The notes under the pieces: model-generated | Told to the model about the DNA's origin: nothing | The model's database searches: none | The model's input: only the letters and a program-made list of their open reading frames with translations | In this document: positions 37,870 through 49,998 of the stretch, one piece after another | How positions within the stretch are numbered: position 1 is the stretch's first letter | How the letters are laid out: the number at the start of each line of letters is the position of its first letter | Translations under genes and position numbers: made by a program | Origin: Sphingobium sp. DEHP117 | GTDB lineage: Bacteria > Pseudomonadota > Alphaproteobacteria > Sphingomonadales > Sphingomonadaceae | Direction of reading: 5' to 3' | Length of the DNA: 64,000 nt | NCBI RefSeq assembly: GCF_030867385.1 | Contig: NZ_JAPFBJ010000002.1 | Location: 1,031,001 to 1,095,000 of the forward strand

Positions 37870-38645
37870 AATTGGCGGATAATGGCGTCGCGCTGTGGCA
37901 AAGCGATCTGCTTTCGGGTTCGCCGCACGGGTTTCTCGGGCGGATCGGGGGCGTATCGACGGGCCTTTATGCCGGGCTGAATGTAGGGCTGGGGTCTGAT
38001 GACGACAGGGACGCGATAGCGGAAAATCGCCGCCGCGTTGTCGAGGCGGTGATGCCGGGTGCAAGCCTCGTGACGGTGCATCAGGTCCATTCGCCCGATG
38101 TGGTGAGCGTCTCCGCGCCCTTTGCGGATGACGCTTCCCGGCCCCCCGCCGATGCGCTGGTGACCGCGACGCCGGGCCTGCTGCTGGGCGTGTTGACGGC
38201 GGACTGCGTGCCGGTGTTGTTCGCGGACCAAGAGGCAGGTGTCGTCGGCGCGGCACATGCGGGGTGGAAGGGCGCCCTGTCGGGCGTGACCGACCGCACG
38301 ATCGTGGCGATGGAGGCGCTGGGCGCGAAGGTCAGCCGGATCGCCTGCGCCATCGGCCCGTGCATCGCCCGCGCATCCTACGAGGTGGACACGGGCTTCG
38401 TCGAGCGGTTCACGGCAGCTGATCCCGCCAACGAACGCTTCTTCACCGATGGCCGCACCGGTCACGCGCAGTTCGACATAGAGGCCTATGTCGCAGCAAA
38501 ACTGGCGAGCGCGGGCGTGGGCAAGGTCGAGCTGTTGGGGCAGGACACCTATGCGCAGCCGGAGCAGTTCTACAGCTATCGCCGCTCATGCCACAAAGGC
38601 GAGCCGGGATATGGGCGGCAGATTTCGGTGATTGGCGTGCCATAG
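37866..38645 (+). CDS. pgeF: PgeF/YfiH-family copper-binding laccase-like protein
   Basis: 259 aa from ATG 37866, overlapping the midA stop (ATGA). Conserved metal-site patterns: VHQVHSPDVV, LTADCVPVLF, AAHAGWKGAL and CAIGPCI. E. coli YfiH/PgeF helps keep L-Ala incorporation into peptidoglycan correct, and purified homologues act on purine nucleosides or oxidise phenols. Which activity applies here is unknown. Confidence 0.93.
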   Translation: MKLADNGVALWQSDLLSGSPHGFLGRIGGVSTGLYAGLNVGLGSDDDRDAIAENRRRVVEAVMPGASLVTVHQVHSPDVVSVSAPFADDASRPPADALVTATPGLLLGVLTADCVPVLFADQEAGVVGAAHAGWKGALSGVTDRTIVAMEALGAKVSRIACAIGPCIARASYEVDTGFVERFTAADPANERFFTDGRTGHAQFDIEAYVAAKLASAGVGKVELLGQDTYAQPEQFYSYRRSCHKGEPGYGRQISVIGVP

Positions 38646-38844
38646 GCCGCTGTAATTCTGGCTTCCCTGAGCGCCTCACTCTCCGTCGCATTATACCAAA
38701 GGTCGTTTTGATCTGGGTCCAAGACTGCGGTCAAAACCCGGCCTAGCCCCGCCGCACGCCGGGTCTCGCGACCAACACTGAGCTAGCACCTCCGGATCGG
38801 TGCTGGCGCGCGAGCGAGCGTCGGCGACGGAAGGAGATTGTGCA

Positions 38845-39309
38845 ATGAAGTTCATATATCGTCCGGTTTTCGTCGGTGCTCTGGCCCTCGCGCTGTTGTG
38901 CGGAACCGCCTACGCCGAGCCGCATGCAACCGCCGCGGATGCGCGTGCGATGCTGCAAAGCGCAGTGGCCGAGATCAAGAGTGTGGGCCCCAAGGCCGCG
39001 TTCGCCGAATTCAACCAGCCCAACGGCAAGTTTCACAACGGCGAGCTCTATGTTTTCGTGTTCGACGAGAAGGGCGTATACGAAGCCTATGGCGCCAATC
39101 CGGCACTGGTGGGTGCCGATGTCAGCGATCTGACCGATGCGCAGGGCAAGCCGATCGTGCGCGACATGATCGAGATAGCCAAGGCATCCGGCAAGGGCAA
39201 CATCAGCAATATCTGGCTCAACCGCGCGGACAATCACATCGAACGCAAGGTCTCACTGATAGAGCTGGTGGACGGCCATATCGTCGGGGTGGGCTATTAT
39301 CCCAAATGA
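38845..39309 (+). CDS. Secreted single Cache-domain protein
   Basis: 154 aa from ATG 38845 with AAGGAG upstream. A clear signal peptide (FVGALALALLCGTAYA, cut after AYA) is followed by one Cache_2-like domain (AMLQSAVAEIKSVGPKAAFAEFN then FVFDEKGVYEAYGANPALVG). Such domains usually sense small molecules in receptors; here no signalling domain is attached, so it may be a soluble periplasmic binding partner. The 199-bp stretch before it (38646-38844) shows only short hairpins. Confidence 0.85.
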   Translation: MKFIYRPVFVGALALALLCGTAYAEPHATAADARAMLQSAVAEIKSVGPKAAFAEFNQPNGKFHNGELYVFVFDEKGVYEAYGANPALVGADVSDLTDAQGKPIVRDMIEIAKASGKGNISNIWLNRADNHIERKVSLIELVDGHIVGVGYYPK

Positions 39310-39337
39310 GGGTGGGGGAGGGCCTGGATGGCCTGTC

Positions 39338-40021
39338 TCACACCCAGTCCACCCGCTTCCACCCGCGCACCTGCGCCAGTATCGCCAGCGGCTTGTGTGG
39401 GTTTGCGGCATAGGGTTCGTCGGCGAATTCGAGCATCGGCGCGTCGGAGACATGGTCTGAATAGGCGCGGATGTGCGCTGCCTCGCGCGTGATGCCTTCG
39501 CCCGCCATCCAGTCGGCAATCATCCGCAGCTTGGCGGCGTCGTAGCAGTTCTCTCCGGCGATCTTCGCGCGCACATAGTCCAGATCCTGCCCCAGATGAT
39601 CGGTCGCGATCACCGCGTCGAACCCCAACCGCTTTGCTATTGCATCCACATAGAGCCGGTAGGATGCGGTCGCGAGCACGAGGGTGTAGCCTTCCGCCTT
39701 GTCCTGCGCGATGCGGGCCAGCGCGCCAGCGCGGGTGTTCTTCGCCATCACCCCGTCAGCGTAACTCTCAATATGGGGGGCGAGGCGCGCGCGGCTAACG
39801 CGCCCGCCGATCATCAGGCGTTGGTTGAGTTCTTTCAACGTCTTACGTCGGATAAGTTTGGTCACATAGGCCAGCATGGCAAGCAAGACTATCGGCGCCA
39901 GGATCAGCCGCCACGGCGCCATTCGCGCGGCAACGTGGAGCAGGAAAGGCGTGTAGGTGCCGCGGATCGTGATGGTGCGATCCATGTCGTAGATCGCCAA
40001 TTTGTGAACAGGCATGGACAT
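39338..40021 (-). CDS. HAD-IB family phosphatase, membrane-associated
   Basis: 227 aa. Motif I is DMDRTIT near residue 12; later YTLVLATASY and YSDHVSDAPML supply motifs II to IV (SDxxxD type). A hydrophobic segment (LILAPIVLLAMLAYV) around residues 38-54 suggests membrane attachment. Related proteins hydrolyse phosphoserine or phospholipid head groups. Convergent with the Cache gene. Confidence 0.85.
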   Translation of the reverse strand: MSMPVHKLAIYDMDRTITIRGTYTPFLLHVAARMAPWRLILAPIVLLAMLAYVTKLIRRKTLKELNQRLMIGGRVSRARLAPHIESYADGVMAKNTRAGALARIAQDKAEGYTLVLATASYRLYVDAIAKRLGFDAVIATDHLGQDLDYVRAKIAGENCYDAAKLRMIADWMAGEGITREAAHIRAYSDHVSDAPMLEFADEPYAANPHKPLAILAQVRGWKRVDWV

Positions 40022-40083
40022 ATCGCACCGTTGGGGCGTTTCGGCTTGCCGTGCAACATTTTATGGATCAGTAATCGCGCCTG

Positions 40084-41208
40084 ATGAGCGAGGCAGCATC
40101 ATTCTCTATCGAGGACGCGAGCGAGGGCGCCGCGCCGGTGCTGCGTCTCTCCGGGCCGCTCACCATCGCCCGCCTCGGCGATATGCCGAACGCACTGGAA
40201 GCCGAAGCCGGTCCGTTCAGCGCGATAGACATCAGCGACGCAAAGCATATCGACACGATCGGCGCGTGGCTGATCAGCAGCCTGTCCGCCAAGTGGGGTT
40301 GCCCGATCAACGGCGCAGACGAGGACGCCGAACGGCTGCTGGAGGCGGTGAAGCCTGATGCCGATGCCGGCCCGGCACCCGCGCTCCATGCTGAAAAGGT
40401 CACGCCGGTGGTGCGCGTGCTCGACCAGATTGGCGCGTCGACGGTGGTGGCCTGGCAAACGCTGGGCGGCCTTGTCGGTTTTCTGGGCGCGGTGATGGTC
40501 GCGAGCTGGTCGTTGATCCGCAATCCCTCGCGCTTTCGCTGGAACGCGGTGGTGCAGCGGTTCGAGGTGGTGGGCGTATCGGCGCTCGGCATTATCGGGT
40601 TAATGAGCTTCCTCATCGGTATCGTTATCGCACAGCAGGGTGCGGTGCAGCTGCGCGCGTTCGGCATGGAAATTTTGACCGTCAACCTGGTGGGGCGCCT
40701 CACCCTGCGCGAGCTGGGCGTGCTGATGACCGCGATCATGGTGGCGGGCCGGTCCGGCTCGGCCTTCGCGGCGCAGCTCGGCATGATGAAGCTGACGGAA
40801 GAAATCGACGCGATGCGCACCATCGGGGTCTCCCCCATGGAGGCGCTGGTAATGCCGCGCATCATGGCAGCGGTAGTGATGATGCCGTTGCTAGGGTTCT
40901 ATGCCTCGGTGCTGGCGATCATCGGCGGTGGCTTCATGTGCGCGATCTCGCTGGAAATCCCACCTGTGACATTCGTTCAGCGGTTGCGGGAGGTCGTGCC
41001 ACTGCATGACCTGTGGATCGGGTTGATCAAGGCGCCGGTGTTTGGCCTGATCATCGGCATGAGCGGCTGTTTTCAGGGGCTGCTCGTCGAGTCCAATGCC
41101 GAGGAGGTGGGTATAAGAACCACGGCAGCGGTGGTGCAGGCGATTTTCATGGTGATCGTGCTCGATGCCTTCTTCGCGGTATTTTTCACCTGGGTGGGCT
41201 GGGTATGA
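40084..41208 (+). CDS. MlaE-type ABC permease with fused N-terminal STAS domain (LinK-like)
   Basis: 374 aa. Residues about 15-90 form a STAS-like domain (LRLSGPLTIARLG... IDISDAKHIDTIGAWLI), which in E. coli is the separate MlaB. The rest is the MlaE permease (LTLRELGVLMTAIMVAGRSGSAFAAQLG and TEEIDAMRTIGVSP). It is first of four genes in the order permease-ATPase-MCE-lipoprotein, the order of linKLMN that Sphingobium needs for lindane use and membrane integrity. It should move phospholipids between the two membranes. Confidence 0.93.
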   Translation: MSEAASFSIEDASEGAAPVLRLSGPLTIARLGDMPNALEAEAGPFSAIDISDAKHIDTIGAWLISSLSAKWGCPINGADEDAERLLEAVKPDADAGPAPALHAEKVTPVVRVLDQIGASTVVAWQTLGGLVGFLGAVMVASWSLIRNPSRFRWNAVVQRFEVVGVSALGIIGLMSFLIGIVIAQQGAVQLRAFGMEILTVNLVGRLTLRELGVLMTAIMVAGRSGSAFAAQLGMMKLTEEIDAMRTIGVSPMEALVMPRIMAAVVMMPLLGFYASVLAIIGGGFMCAISLEIPPVTFVQRLREVVPLHDLWIGLIKAPVFGLIIGMSGCFQGLLVESNAEEVGIRTTAAVVQAIFMVIVLDAFFAVFFTWVGWV

Positions 41209-42032
41209 GCGTGGCGGAGCAGAAAGAGCAAACGCACGATACGAAGGATGGGGATATCGCCATCCGCGTGCGCGGTCTGCGCACCAGCTTCGGTGATCAG
41301 GTCGTGCATGAGGGGCTCGATCTCGACGTGCGAAAGGGCGAGATTTTGGGCGTCGTGGGTGGGTCCGGCACCGGAAAATCCGTTTTGATGCGTGCCATCA
41401 TCGGTCTTCAACCGGCTGACGAGGGCGAGATCAGCGTTTTCGGCGAGCCAACGCTCGACAGGGATGATGAGGACACGCTGGCGCTGCGGCGGCGGTGGGG
41501 CGTTCTGTTTCAGGGCGGCGCGCTGTTCTCTACCCTCACCGTGACCGAAAATATCGAAGTGCCATTGCGCGAATTCTATCCGCAGCTCTCGCCCAAGCTG
41601 CGGGATGACATAGCCGCATACAAGATCCGCATGACCGGCCTCCCGGCGGACGCCGGACCCAAGTTTCCCGCCGAACTTTCAGGTGGAATGAAGAAGCGCG
41701 CCGGCCTCGCCCGCGCACTGGCGATAGACCCGGATCTGCTTTTCCTCGATGAACCTACGGCCGGGCTCGACCCGATCGGCGCCGCCGCGTTTGACGAGCG
41801 CACGCGCCAGCTGCAACAAACGCTGGGGTTGACCGTTTTTCTCATCACGCATGATCTCGACACCCTCCATGCCATTTGCGACCGTATCGCCGTCCTGGCG
41901 GACAAGCGCGTGATCGCGGTCGGCACTATTGACGATCTGTTGGCGACCGATCATCCGTGGATACAGGAATATTTCAACGGACCGCGCGGGCGGGCGGCAC
42001 ATCCGCATAAAGCCGGAAAGGACGAAGGCTAG
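41205..42032 (+). CDS. MlaF-type ABC ATPase (LinL-like)
   Basis: 275 aa from ATG 41205, overlapping the permease stop (ATGA). Walker A GGSGTGKSV, signature LSGGMKKRAGLARAL and Walker B LLFLDEPTAGLDP are typical of the Mla/Mkl subgroup. Energises the lipid transporter with the adjacent permease. Confidence 0.95.
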   Translation: MSVAEQKEQTHDTKDGDIAIRVRGLRTSFGDQVVHEGLDLDVRKGEILGVVGGSGTGKSVLMRAIIGLQPADEGEISVFGEPTLDRDDEDTLALRRRWGVLFQGGALFSTLTVTENIEVPLREFYPQLSPKLRDDIAAYKIRMTGLPADAGPKFPAELSGGMKKRAGLARALAIDPDLLFLDEPTAGLDPIGAAAFDERTRQLQQTLGLTVFLITHDLDTLHAICDRIAVLADKRVIAVGTIDDLLATDHPWIQEYFNGPRGRAAHPHKAGKDEG

Positions 42033-42998
42033 ATGGAGACGCGATCCAACCATGTGCTGGTGGGCAGCGTGGTGCTGATCCTGCTGCTGGCGGTGATGGT
42101 GGCGGCGTTCTGGTTCTCGCGCATCGCCGATGGCGAGGACGAGTTCTATGACATCTATTTCAAACAGTCCGTAACCGGGCTGGCCAAGGGGTCGGGCGTA
42201 TCCTACTCGGGCGTGCCCTCAGGCCAGGTCAAGGAAATCGAGCTGTGGGACAAGGATCCCGGCTTCGTGCGCGTGCGCATCGCAGTGAAGGATGACACGC
42301 CCATTTTGCAGGGCACCACTGCAACCATTCAGGGCGTTGGGTTCACGGGCGTTTCGGAAATCGTGCTTGATGGCGCGGTCAAGGGTGCGCCGCCGATCGC
42401 CTGCCCTGAGGAGAACCCGCTCGCCTCCTGCCCCAATGGCGTGCCCGTGATCCCGACCAAGCCGGGCGCGCTGGGCGAACTGCTGACCAACGCGCCGCAG
42501 CTGATCGAGCGGCTCTCGACCCTGACCGAGCGGCTGACGGAGCTGCTCAACGATCAGAACCAGAAAAGCGTTTCCGGCATCCTCAGGAATGTCGACAGCC
42601 TGACCGGCACGCTGGCGGCGAGCGGGCCGGAAATCCGCGCGAGCATAGCCGAAACGCGCACCACCATGCAGAAGGCCGGGCTGGCGGCGGACGAGATCGC
42701 CAAGCTCGTCGGCACCACCAACACGCTGCTGGATGAGCAGGGGCGGCCGATGATTGCTGACCTGCGCAAGACGCTGCAGTCCGCGAACCGCAGCCTCGAT
42801 TCTTTCGACAAGGCCGTGTCCGAGGCGCAGCCGGGCGTCCGCAGCTTCTCGCGCGATACGATGCCGGAACTCAACCTGCTGATCCGCGATTTGCGCGAAA
42901 TGTCGCGCGCTTTGCGGGGGATTTCTGAAAAGCTCGACCAACAGGGGGGTGGGGCGCTGCTCGGCGCGCCTGCTCTGCCGGACTACAAGGGCAATTGA
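42033..42998 (+). CDS. MCE-domain substrate-binding protein (MlaD/LinM-like)
   Basis: 321 aa. N-terminal anchor (HVLVGSVVLILLLAVMVAAFWF), MCE domain about residues 40-120 (GLAKGSGVSYSGVPSGQVKEI... GFTGVSEIVLDGA), then a long helical tail typical of MCE proteins that form a hydrophobic tunnel. Starts right after the ATPase stop (the stop ends at 42032). Confidence 0.95.
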   Translation: METRSNHVLVGSVVLILLLAVMVAAFWFSRIADGEDEFYDIYFKQSVTGLAKGSGVSYSGVPSGQVKEIELWDKDPGFVRVRIAVKDDTPILQGTTATIQGVGFTGVSEIVLDGAVKGAPPIACPEENPLASCPNGVPVIPTKPGALGELLTNAPQLIERLSTLTERLTELLNDQNQKSVSGILRNVDSLTGTLAASGPEIRASIAETRTTMQKAGLAADEIAKLVGTTNTLLDEQGRPMIADLRKTLQSANRSLDSFDKAVSEAQPGVRSFSRDTMPELNLLIRDLREMSRALRGISEKLDQQGGGALLGAPALPDYKGN

Positions 42999-43000
42999 CC

Positions 43001-43606
43001 ATGAGAGCGCACCGCCGCACCACCGCCCGCCTCCTCCCCCTTCTCGCGCTGAGCCTTGCGCTTGGCGGGTGCGTGAAGTTTGGAGCCAAGCCCCCGCCGC
43101 AGCTGCTTACCATCGCCGCAACGACCGCGCCGACTGCGGGTCAGGTCATGAACAGCACAGGCAAGCCGGTGATCAGCGTTTTCGCGCCCGATGTGCCGCG
43201 CTCGCTCGAAAGCCTGCGTGTGGCGGTGCTTGAGGATGCCACCAGCATCGCCTATGTGAAGAAGGCGCAATGGGCGGAGACCCCCCGGCAGATGTTTCGC
43301 CGTGTGCTGGCTGAGACGATAGCGGCGGATGGCGCTGTGTTCGTCGCCGAAGGGGAGCAGGGCGTGGTGCTGGGAGCACGGCGCCTGTCCGGCACGCTTG
43401 TCGAGTTTGGGCTGGATGCGCGGACCAGGGAGGCGGTGGTCACCTTTGATGCGACGATGACGAGCGCGACCCCAGGCGAAGCGACCCGCCAACGCTTTAC
43501 GGCGCGCGTGCCGGTGCGCAAGATCGAGGCGGATCGGGTTGCGGCACCAATCAACGAAGCGGCGAACAAGGTCGCTGCTGACGTGGCCGCCTGGGTGAAG
43601 AGCTAG
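43001..43606 (+). CDS. ABC-type lipid transport auxiliary lipoprotein (LinN/PqiC-like)
   Basis: 201 aa from ATG 43001. Lipoprotein signal with lipobox LGGC (LLPLLALSLALGGCVKF). The mature part is a PqiC/LinN-type domain (SLESLRVAVLEDATSIAYVKKAQWAE then TPRQMFRRVL). It is expected to be an outer-membrane component that receives lipids from the MCE protein. No terminator is visible in the 99 bp before gyrB. Confidence 0.88.
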   Translation: MRAHRRTTARLLPLLALSLALGGCVKFGAKPPPQLLTIAATTAPTAGQVMNSTGKPVISVFAPDVPRSLESLRVAVLEDATSIAYVKKAQWAETPRQMFRRVLAETIAADGAVFVAEGEQGVVLGARRLSGTLVEFGLDARTREAVVTFDATMTSATPGEATRQRFTARVPVRKIEADRVAAPINEAANKVAADVAAWVKS

Positions 43607-43648
43607 TCTCGGGTCGCAGGCTTCACCGGCGCATCAGCGGGCCGATAG

Positions 43649-46216
<2,568 letters not shown>

Positions 46217-46231
46217 TGGGCGAGGGCCGAG

Positions 46232-46903
46232 CTACTCGTAAATCGGCCCGCCTTCATATTGATCCAGAACCCAGCTTTCCGCTTTTGCGCCTTCGAACCA
46301 TTCGACCATCCATGGGTGCGCGAGCATCGCGTCGACATAAGCCTGCGCCGTTTCGCTTACCGGCAGCTGATAGCCCTGAATTCGGAACACCACCGGCGCG
46401 AACATGATGTCAGCCGCGCCGAACTCTCCGAACAGATAAGGCCCCCCCGCGCCGAAGCGAGACCGCGCCTCGCTCCACAGCGCATCGATCCGCGCGATGT
46501 TTTCTGCCACGGCATCGCTCATGGGCTGGGCGTCGAAAACCTTGCGCACGTTCATGCTGCATGCCTTGCGCAGCGGCACATATCCGCTGTGCATCTCTGC
46601 CGCCATTGACCGCGCCAACGCCAGCGCCGCCTTGTCCTTCGGCCAGAAGCGCGTGCCGCCGGTGATATCGTTGAGGTAATCGACAATGGCTATGCTGTCC
46701 CACACCGCGATATCGCCATCCCACAGGGTAGGCACCTTGCCCGCAGACACCGCGAGATCAGCCTGCGTCTTGCGCTGAGGCCAGTCGGCATCATACATCG
46801 GCACCACCACCTCTTCGTAAGGCAGGCCGGTCTGCTTGACCGCAAGCCAGCCGCGCAGCGACCAGCTGGAATAGGCCTTGTTGCCGATGATGATTTTCAG
46901 CAT
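46232..46903 (-). CDS. Glutathione S-transferase family protein
   Basis: 223 aa. The thioredoxin-fold N-terminus (IIGNKAYSSWSLRGWLAVKQTG) carries the Ser of the zeta/beta-type active site and GKVPTLWDGDIAVWDSIAIVDYL the glutathione-binding block; an all-helical C-terminal half follows. Likely in the rpmH-to-engB transcript, 10 bp after engB. The substrate is unknown. Confidence 0.9.
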   Translation of the reverse strand: MLKIIIGNKAYSSWSLRGWLAVKQTGLPYEEVVVPMYDADWPQRKTQADLAVSAGKVPTLWDGDIAVWDSIAIVDYLNDITGGTRFWPKDKAALALARSMAAEMHSGYVPLRKACSMNVRKVFDAQPMSDAVAENIARIDALWSEARSRFGAGGPYLFGEFGAADIMFAPVVFRIQGYQLPVSETAQAYVDAMLAHPWMVEWFEGAKAESWVLDQYEGGPIYE

Positions 46904-46913
46904 GTTTGCTCCT

Positions 46914-47555
46914 TCACTCCACCGCCTCGATAACCGCCGCGCGCAGCTCCGCCAGCCCCATGCCCTTTTCCGATGAGGTGGCGATGATCTCCGGATGGGC
47001 GGCGGGGCGGGTGCGCGCTTCGGCCAGGGTGCGCGCGGTTACATCCGCCAGCGCCGACGCCTTGATCTTGTCCGCCTTGGTCAGCACGATGCGATAGCTG
47101 ACTGCCGCATCGTCCAGCATTTTCATGATGTCGCGATCAACATCCTTGATGCCATGGCGCGCGTCGATCAGCAGCAGCGTGCGCTTCAGCACTGCCCGCC
47201 CGCGCAGGTAATCGTTCACGAGGAAGCGCCACTTTTTCACGACATCCTTGGGCGCTTTGGCATAGCCATAGCCGGGCATATCGACGAGGCGGAACAGCAA
47301 TGGCTCGCCTACGTCGAAGAAATTGAGCTCCTGCGTGCGGCCCGGCGTGTTGGAGGTGCGCGCCAGGCCGTTGCGGTTGGTAAGTGCGTTCAGCAGCGAG
47401 GACTTGCCGACATTGGAGCGGCCCGCGAACGCGACCTCCCTGACATCAGGTTCGGGCAGAAAGTTCAGCGACGGGGCGGAACGCAGAAAGGCGATCGGCC
47501 CGGCGAAGATGCGCCGCGCCTGTTCTTTCCGGTCAGCCCCAGAGTCGTCAGTCAT
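46914..47555 (-). CDS. engB: Ribosome biogenesis GTPase EngB/YsxC
   Basis: 213 aa. G1 [16 protein letters not shown]3 [10 protein letters not shown]4 LTKADKIK and the G5-like ATSSEKGMG are all present. The essential GTPase matures the large ribosomal subunit. It follows yidC after a 117-bp repeat-containing gap. Confidence 0.95.
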   Translation of the reverse strand: MTDDSGADRKEQARRIFAGPIAFLRSAPSLNFLPEPDVREVAFAGRSNVGKSSLLNALTNRNGLARTSNTPGRTQELNFFDVGEPLLFRLVDMPGYGYAKAPKDVVKKWRFLVNDYLRGRAVLKRTLLLIDARHGIKDVDRDIMKMLDDAAVSYRIVLTKADKIKASALADVTARTLAEARTRPAAHPEIIATSSEKGMGLAELRAAVIEAVE

Positions 47556-47560
47556 TATTC

Positions 47561-47668
47561 TTCCCCGTTCGCTTCGAGCCTGCCGAGGACACGTGTCGAG
47601 AAGCCAGTTCTCGACTTGCTTTCCCGGCTTCGCTCGAAAGCGGCTCGAACCGAACGGAGGGAAGAAAC
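47561..47668. repeat. Imperfect long inverted repeat between yidC and engB
   Basis: TTCTTCCC-CGTTCG-CTTCGAGCC at the left end is matched as complement by GGCTCGAACCGAACGGAGGGAAGAA at the right end, about 105 bp apart, with the inner motif TCGAGAAGCCAGTTCTCGA. It looks like another dispersed extragenic palindrome and can fold into a hairpin between two genes of an essential operon. Confidence 0.55.
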
Positions 47669-47672
47669 GCCA

Positions 47673-49379
47673 TTACTGGGCCGGAGCCTGTTGCAGCTGT
47701 GGATGGCGGCTGTAGAGCCATTTCTGCTGCGCGATGGTGAGGATGTTGGAGGTGATCCAGTAGATCAGCAACCCGGCAGCAAACGGCGCCATGATGAACA
47801 TCATCATCCACGGCATAAGCGCAAAGATCTGTTTTTGCACCTCGTCCATCGGAGCGGGGTTGAGCTTGAACTGGAGCCACATGGTGATGCCAAGGATGAT
47901 CGCAAGCACGCCAACGCCAAGGAAGGCTGGAACCTCGAAAGGCAGCAGGCCGAACAGATTGAGTACATGCAGTGGATCGGGCGCGGAGAGATCCTTGATC
48001 CACAGCGCGAATGGCTGATGCCGCATCTCGATGGTCAGCTGGAGCACCTTGTAGAGCGCGAAGAAGATCGGGATCTGAAGGAAGATCGGCATACAGCCGG
48101 AGAACGGGTTGACCTTCTCCTTCTTGTAGAGGTCCATCAGTTCCTGCTGAAGCTTGGGCTTGTCGTCCTTGTGCTTCTCCTGCAGCGCCTTCATTTTGGG
48201 CTGGATCGCGCGCATCGCCGCCATCGAGGCGAACTGCTTTTGCGCAATGGGGAACATCAGCGCGCGCACGACGAACGTGAGGCAAATGATCGCCACGCCG
48301 AAGTTGCCGATCTGCGTGAAGAGCCAATGGAGCAGCGCGAAGATCGGCTTCTCGAACCAATAGAACCAGCCCCAGTCAATGGCACGGTCGAACAGCGTGA
48401 CCCCGCTGTCCTGATAGGCTTCGAGGACCTTCACTTCCTTGGCGCCGACGAACAGACGGTTGGACTGGCTGAGCGACCTGCCGGGGGCGAGCACAACCGG
48501 CGGCAGGCTCATGTCGGCCTGATAGGTTTCGCCAGCGCCCTTGCGGAACTGCCCCTCGAACCGCGCCTTCTGGTCCGGCACCAGCGCGGAGAGCCAGTAA
48601 TGATCGGTGAAGCCGATCCAGCCGCCGGAGGAGGGCAGGCGGGCGGAATCGCCGCTTTCGTCCAGATCCTTGAACTCGATGTCATAATTTGCCGCGCCGT
48701 CAAACACGCCGATCGGCCCGGTATGGATCGTCCAGGTCGAGGGATCCTTGGAGTGACCCACGCGGCTGATGAAACCATAGCTGCGCACCGCAACCGCGCC
48801 TGGCCCGCGATTGGTCACGCTCTGGCGCGCGGTGATCATGTAGTTCGCGTCCACCGAGAGCGCGATCTCGAACAGCTGGCCTGCACCATTGTCCCACCGC
48901 AAGGTGACAGGGGTCGTGGGCGTGAGCTTGCTGCCCGAGGCCTGCCATACTGTGTTGGCGTCCGGCCCCTTCAGGCCTTCGCCTGCCCAGCCGAAGCCCG
49001 CAAACTGCGCGTCCGTCGTTCCAGCCGGGGAGAAAAGGGTGATCGGCGGCGAATCCTTTTTGATCGTCTGGCGATAGGTCGGCAGCGTGATGTCGTCGAT
49101 CCGCGCGCCTTTCAGCGCAATCGAACCGGTGAGCTTGGGCGTTTCGATGATGACGCGCGGGCTTTGGCGCAGGGCGCTGGCGCGGTCCTGCGGCGCGGCG
49201 GGCAGCGCGATGCCGGGCGTAGGCGCGCCGGGTGCGGAGGGCGCCGGCTGGGCGCTTTGCTGGGCCGATTGCGCAGGCTTCATCGAGCCGGGGAACAGCC
49301 GCTCCGCCACATACGGCCAACCAAACAGGATCAGACCCGTCAGCAACACGGCCAGTATCAGATTGCGCTTGTCGTCCAC
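47673..49379 (-). CDS. yidC: Membrane protein insertase YidC
   Basis: 568 aa. N-terminal TM (LILAVLLTGLILFGWPYVAERLF), large periplasmic beta domain about residues 65-345, then the conserved five-helix insertase core (WGWFYWFEKPIFALLHWLF... NFGVAIICLTFVVRALMFPIAQKQFAS... PIFFALYKVLQLTIEMRH). It inserts and folds inner membrane proteins. Located 42 bp after yidD. Confidence 0.97.
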   Translation of the reverse strand: MDDKRNLILAVLLTGLILFGWPYVAERLFPGSMKPAQSAQQSAQPAPSAPGAPTPGIALPAAPQDRASALRQSPRVIIETPKLTGSIALKGARIDDITLPTYRQTIKKDSPPITLFSPAGTTDAQFAGFGWAGEGLKGPDANTVWQASGSKLTPTTPVTLRWDNGAGQLFEIALSVDANYMITARQSVTNRGPGAVAVRSYGFISRVGHSKDPSTWTIHTGPIGVFDGAANYDIEFKDLDESGDSARLPSSGGWIGFTDHYWLSALVPDQKARFEGQFRKGAGETYQADMSLPPVVLAPGRSLSQSNRLFVGAKEVKVLEAYQDSGVTLFDRAIDWGWFYWFEKPIFALLHWLFTQIGNFGVAIICLTFVVRALMFPIAQKQFASMAAMRAIQPKMKALQEKHKDDKPKLQQELMDLYKKEKVNPFSGCMPIFLQIPIFFALYKVLQLTIEMRHQPFALWIKDLSAPDPLHVLNLFGLLPFEVPAFLGVGVLAIILGITMWLQFKLNPAPMDEVQKQIFALMPWMMMFIMAPFAAGLLIYWITSNILTIAQQKWLYSRHPQLQQAPAQ

Positions 49380-49421
49380 CTGTCAATGCTCCCCGCCGCT
49401 CGGCGTGTGTAGTTTGGTCCT

Positions 49422-49634
49422 TCAGGGGACGGGGTCATACCCCGATCCGCCCCACGGATGGCAGCGCAATAGCCGTTTCAGCGCCAGCCAGCTACCCTTG
49501 ATTGGCCCATATTTTCGGATCGCTCCGACGGCGTAGTGAGAGCAGCTCGGGTGATATCGGCAGGTAGGCGGCATCAGCCGCGATGGCCCCCATTGCCACA
49601 GCCGCGCGATGCCGATGAGGAGACGGGAGATCAT
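49422..49634 (-). CDS. yidD: Membrane protein insertion efficiency factor YidD
   Basis: 70 aa. Conserved YidD core [15 protein letters not shown] and [17 protein letters not shown]. It overlaps the rnpA stop (ATGA). It sits between rnpA and yidC as in most bacteria. Confidence 0.95.
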   Translation of the reverse strand: MISRLLIGIARLWQWGPSRLMPPTCRYHPSCSHYAVGAIRKYGPIKGSWLALKRLLRCHPWGGSGYDPVP

Positions 49635-49969
49635 GCCTTGCGCACTTTGCGCAGCGCCTTCGCCAGCTCAGCCTCCAGCAGCGCGAAGTCCCGCTCTATC
49701 CCTCCCTCGCGGCCGATGAGCACGTGATCCGCGCCGGTGATTCCGCTCGTCGGCAGGATCGCGCGGGCGAGCGCGCGGAAGCGGCGCTTCATGCGGTTGC
49801 GCACCACGGCATTGCCGATTTTCTTGGTTACCGTGATGCCCAGCCGCATGGCGGGGTCTCCATCATGGCGTTCGCGCACCAGCAGGACGAAGCCGGGCAT
49901 GGGCGCGCGCCTGCCCTTGTTGCACGCGAGAAAATCGGCGCGCTTGCGAATCGTGGAAACGGGCGGCAC
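49631..49969 (-). CDS. rnpA: Ribonuclease P protein component
   Basis: About 112 aa from GTG 49969 ([19 protein letters not shown]). The frame is open far upstream but that part overlaps rpmH and has no family similarity; no ATG is available. The RNR motif [16 protein letters not shown] is complete. It is the protein subunit of RNase P, which trims tRNA 5' ends. Start choice is the least certain part. Confidence 0.9.
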   Translation of the reverse strand: MPPVSTIRKRADFLACNKGRRAPMPGFVLLVRERHDGDPAMRLGITVTKKIGNAVVRNRMKRRFRALARAILPTSGITGADHVLIGREGGIERDFALLEAELAKALRKVRKA

Positions 49970-49998
49970 CCCCGTGGGGGCGTCGGCAGAGGCTTGGC

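Noticed and set aside
46995..49412. Long open frame antisense to yidC and engB
   Set aside because: Same kind of GC-driven shadow; composition is not protein-like and both genes on the opposite strand are secure.
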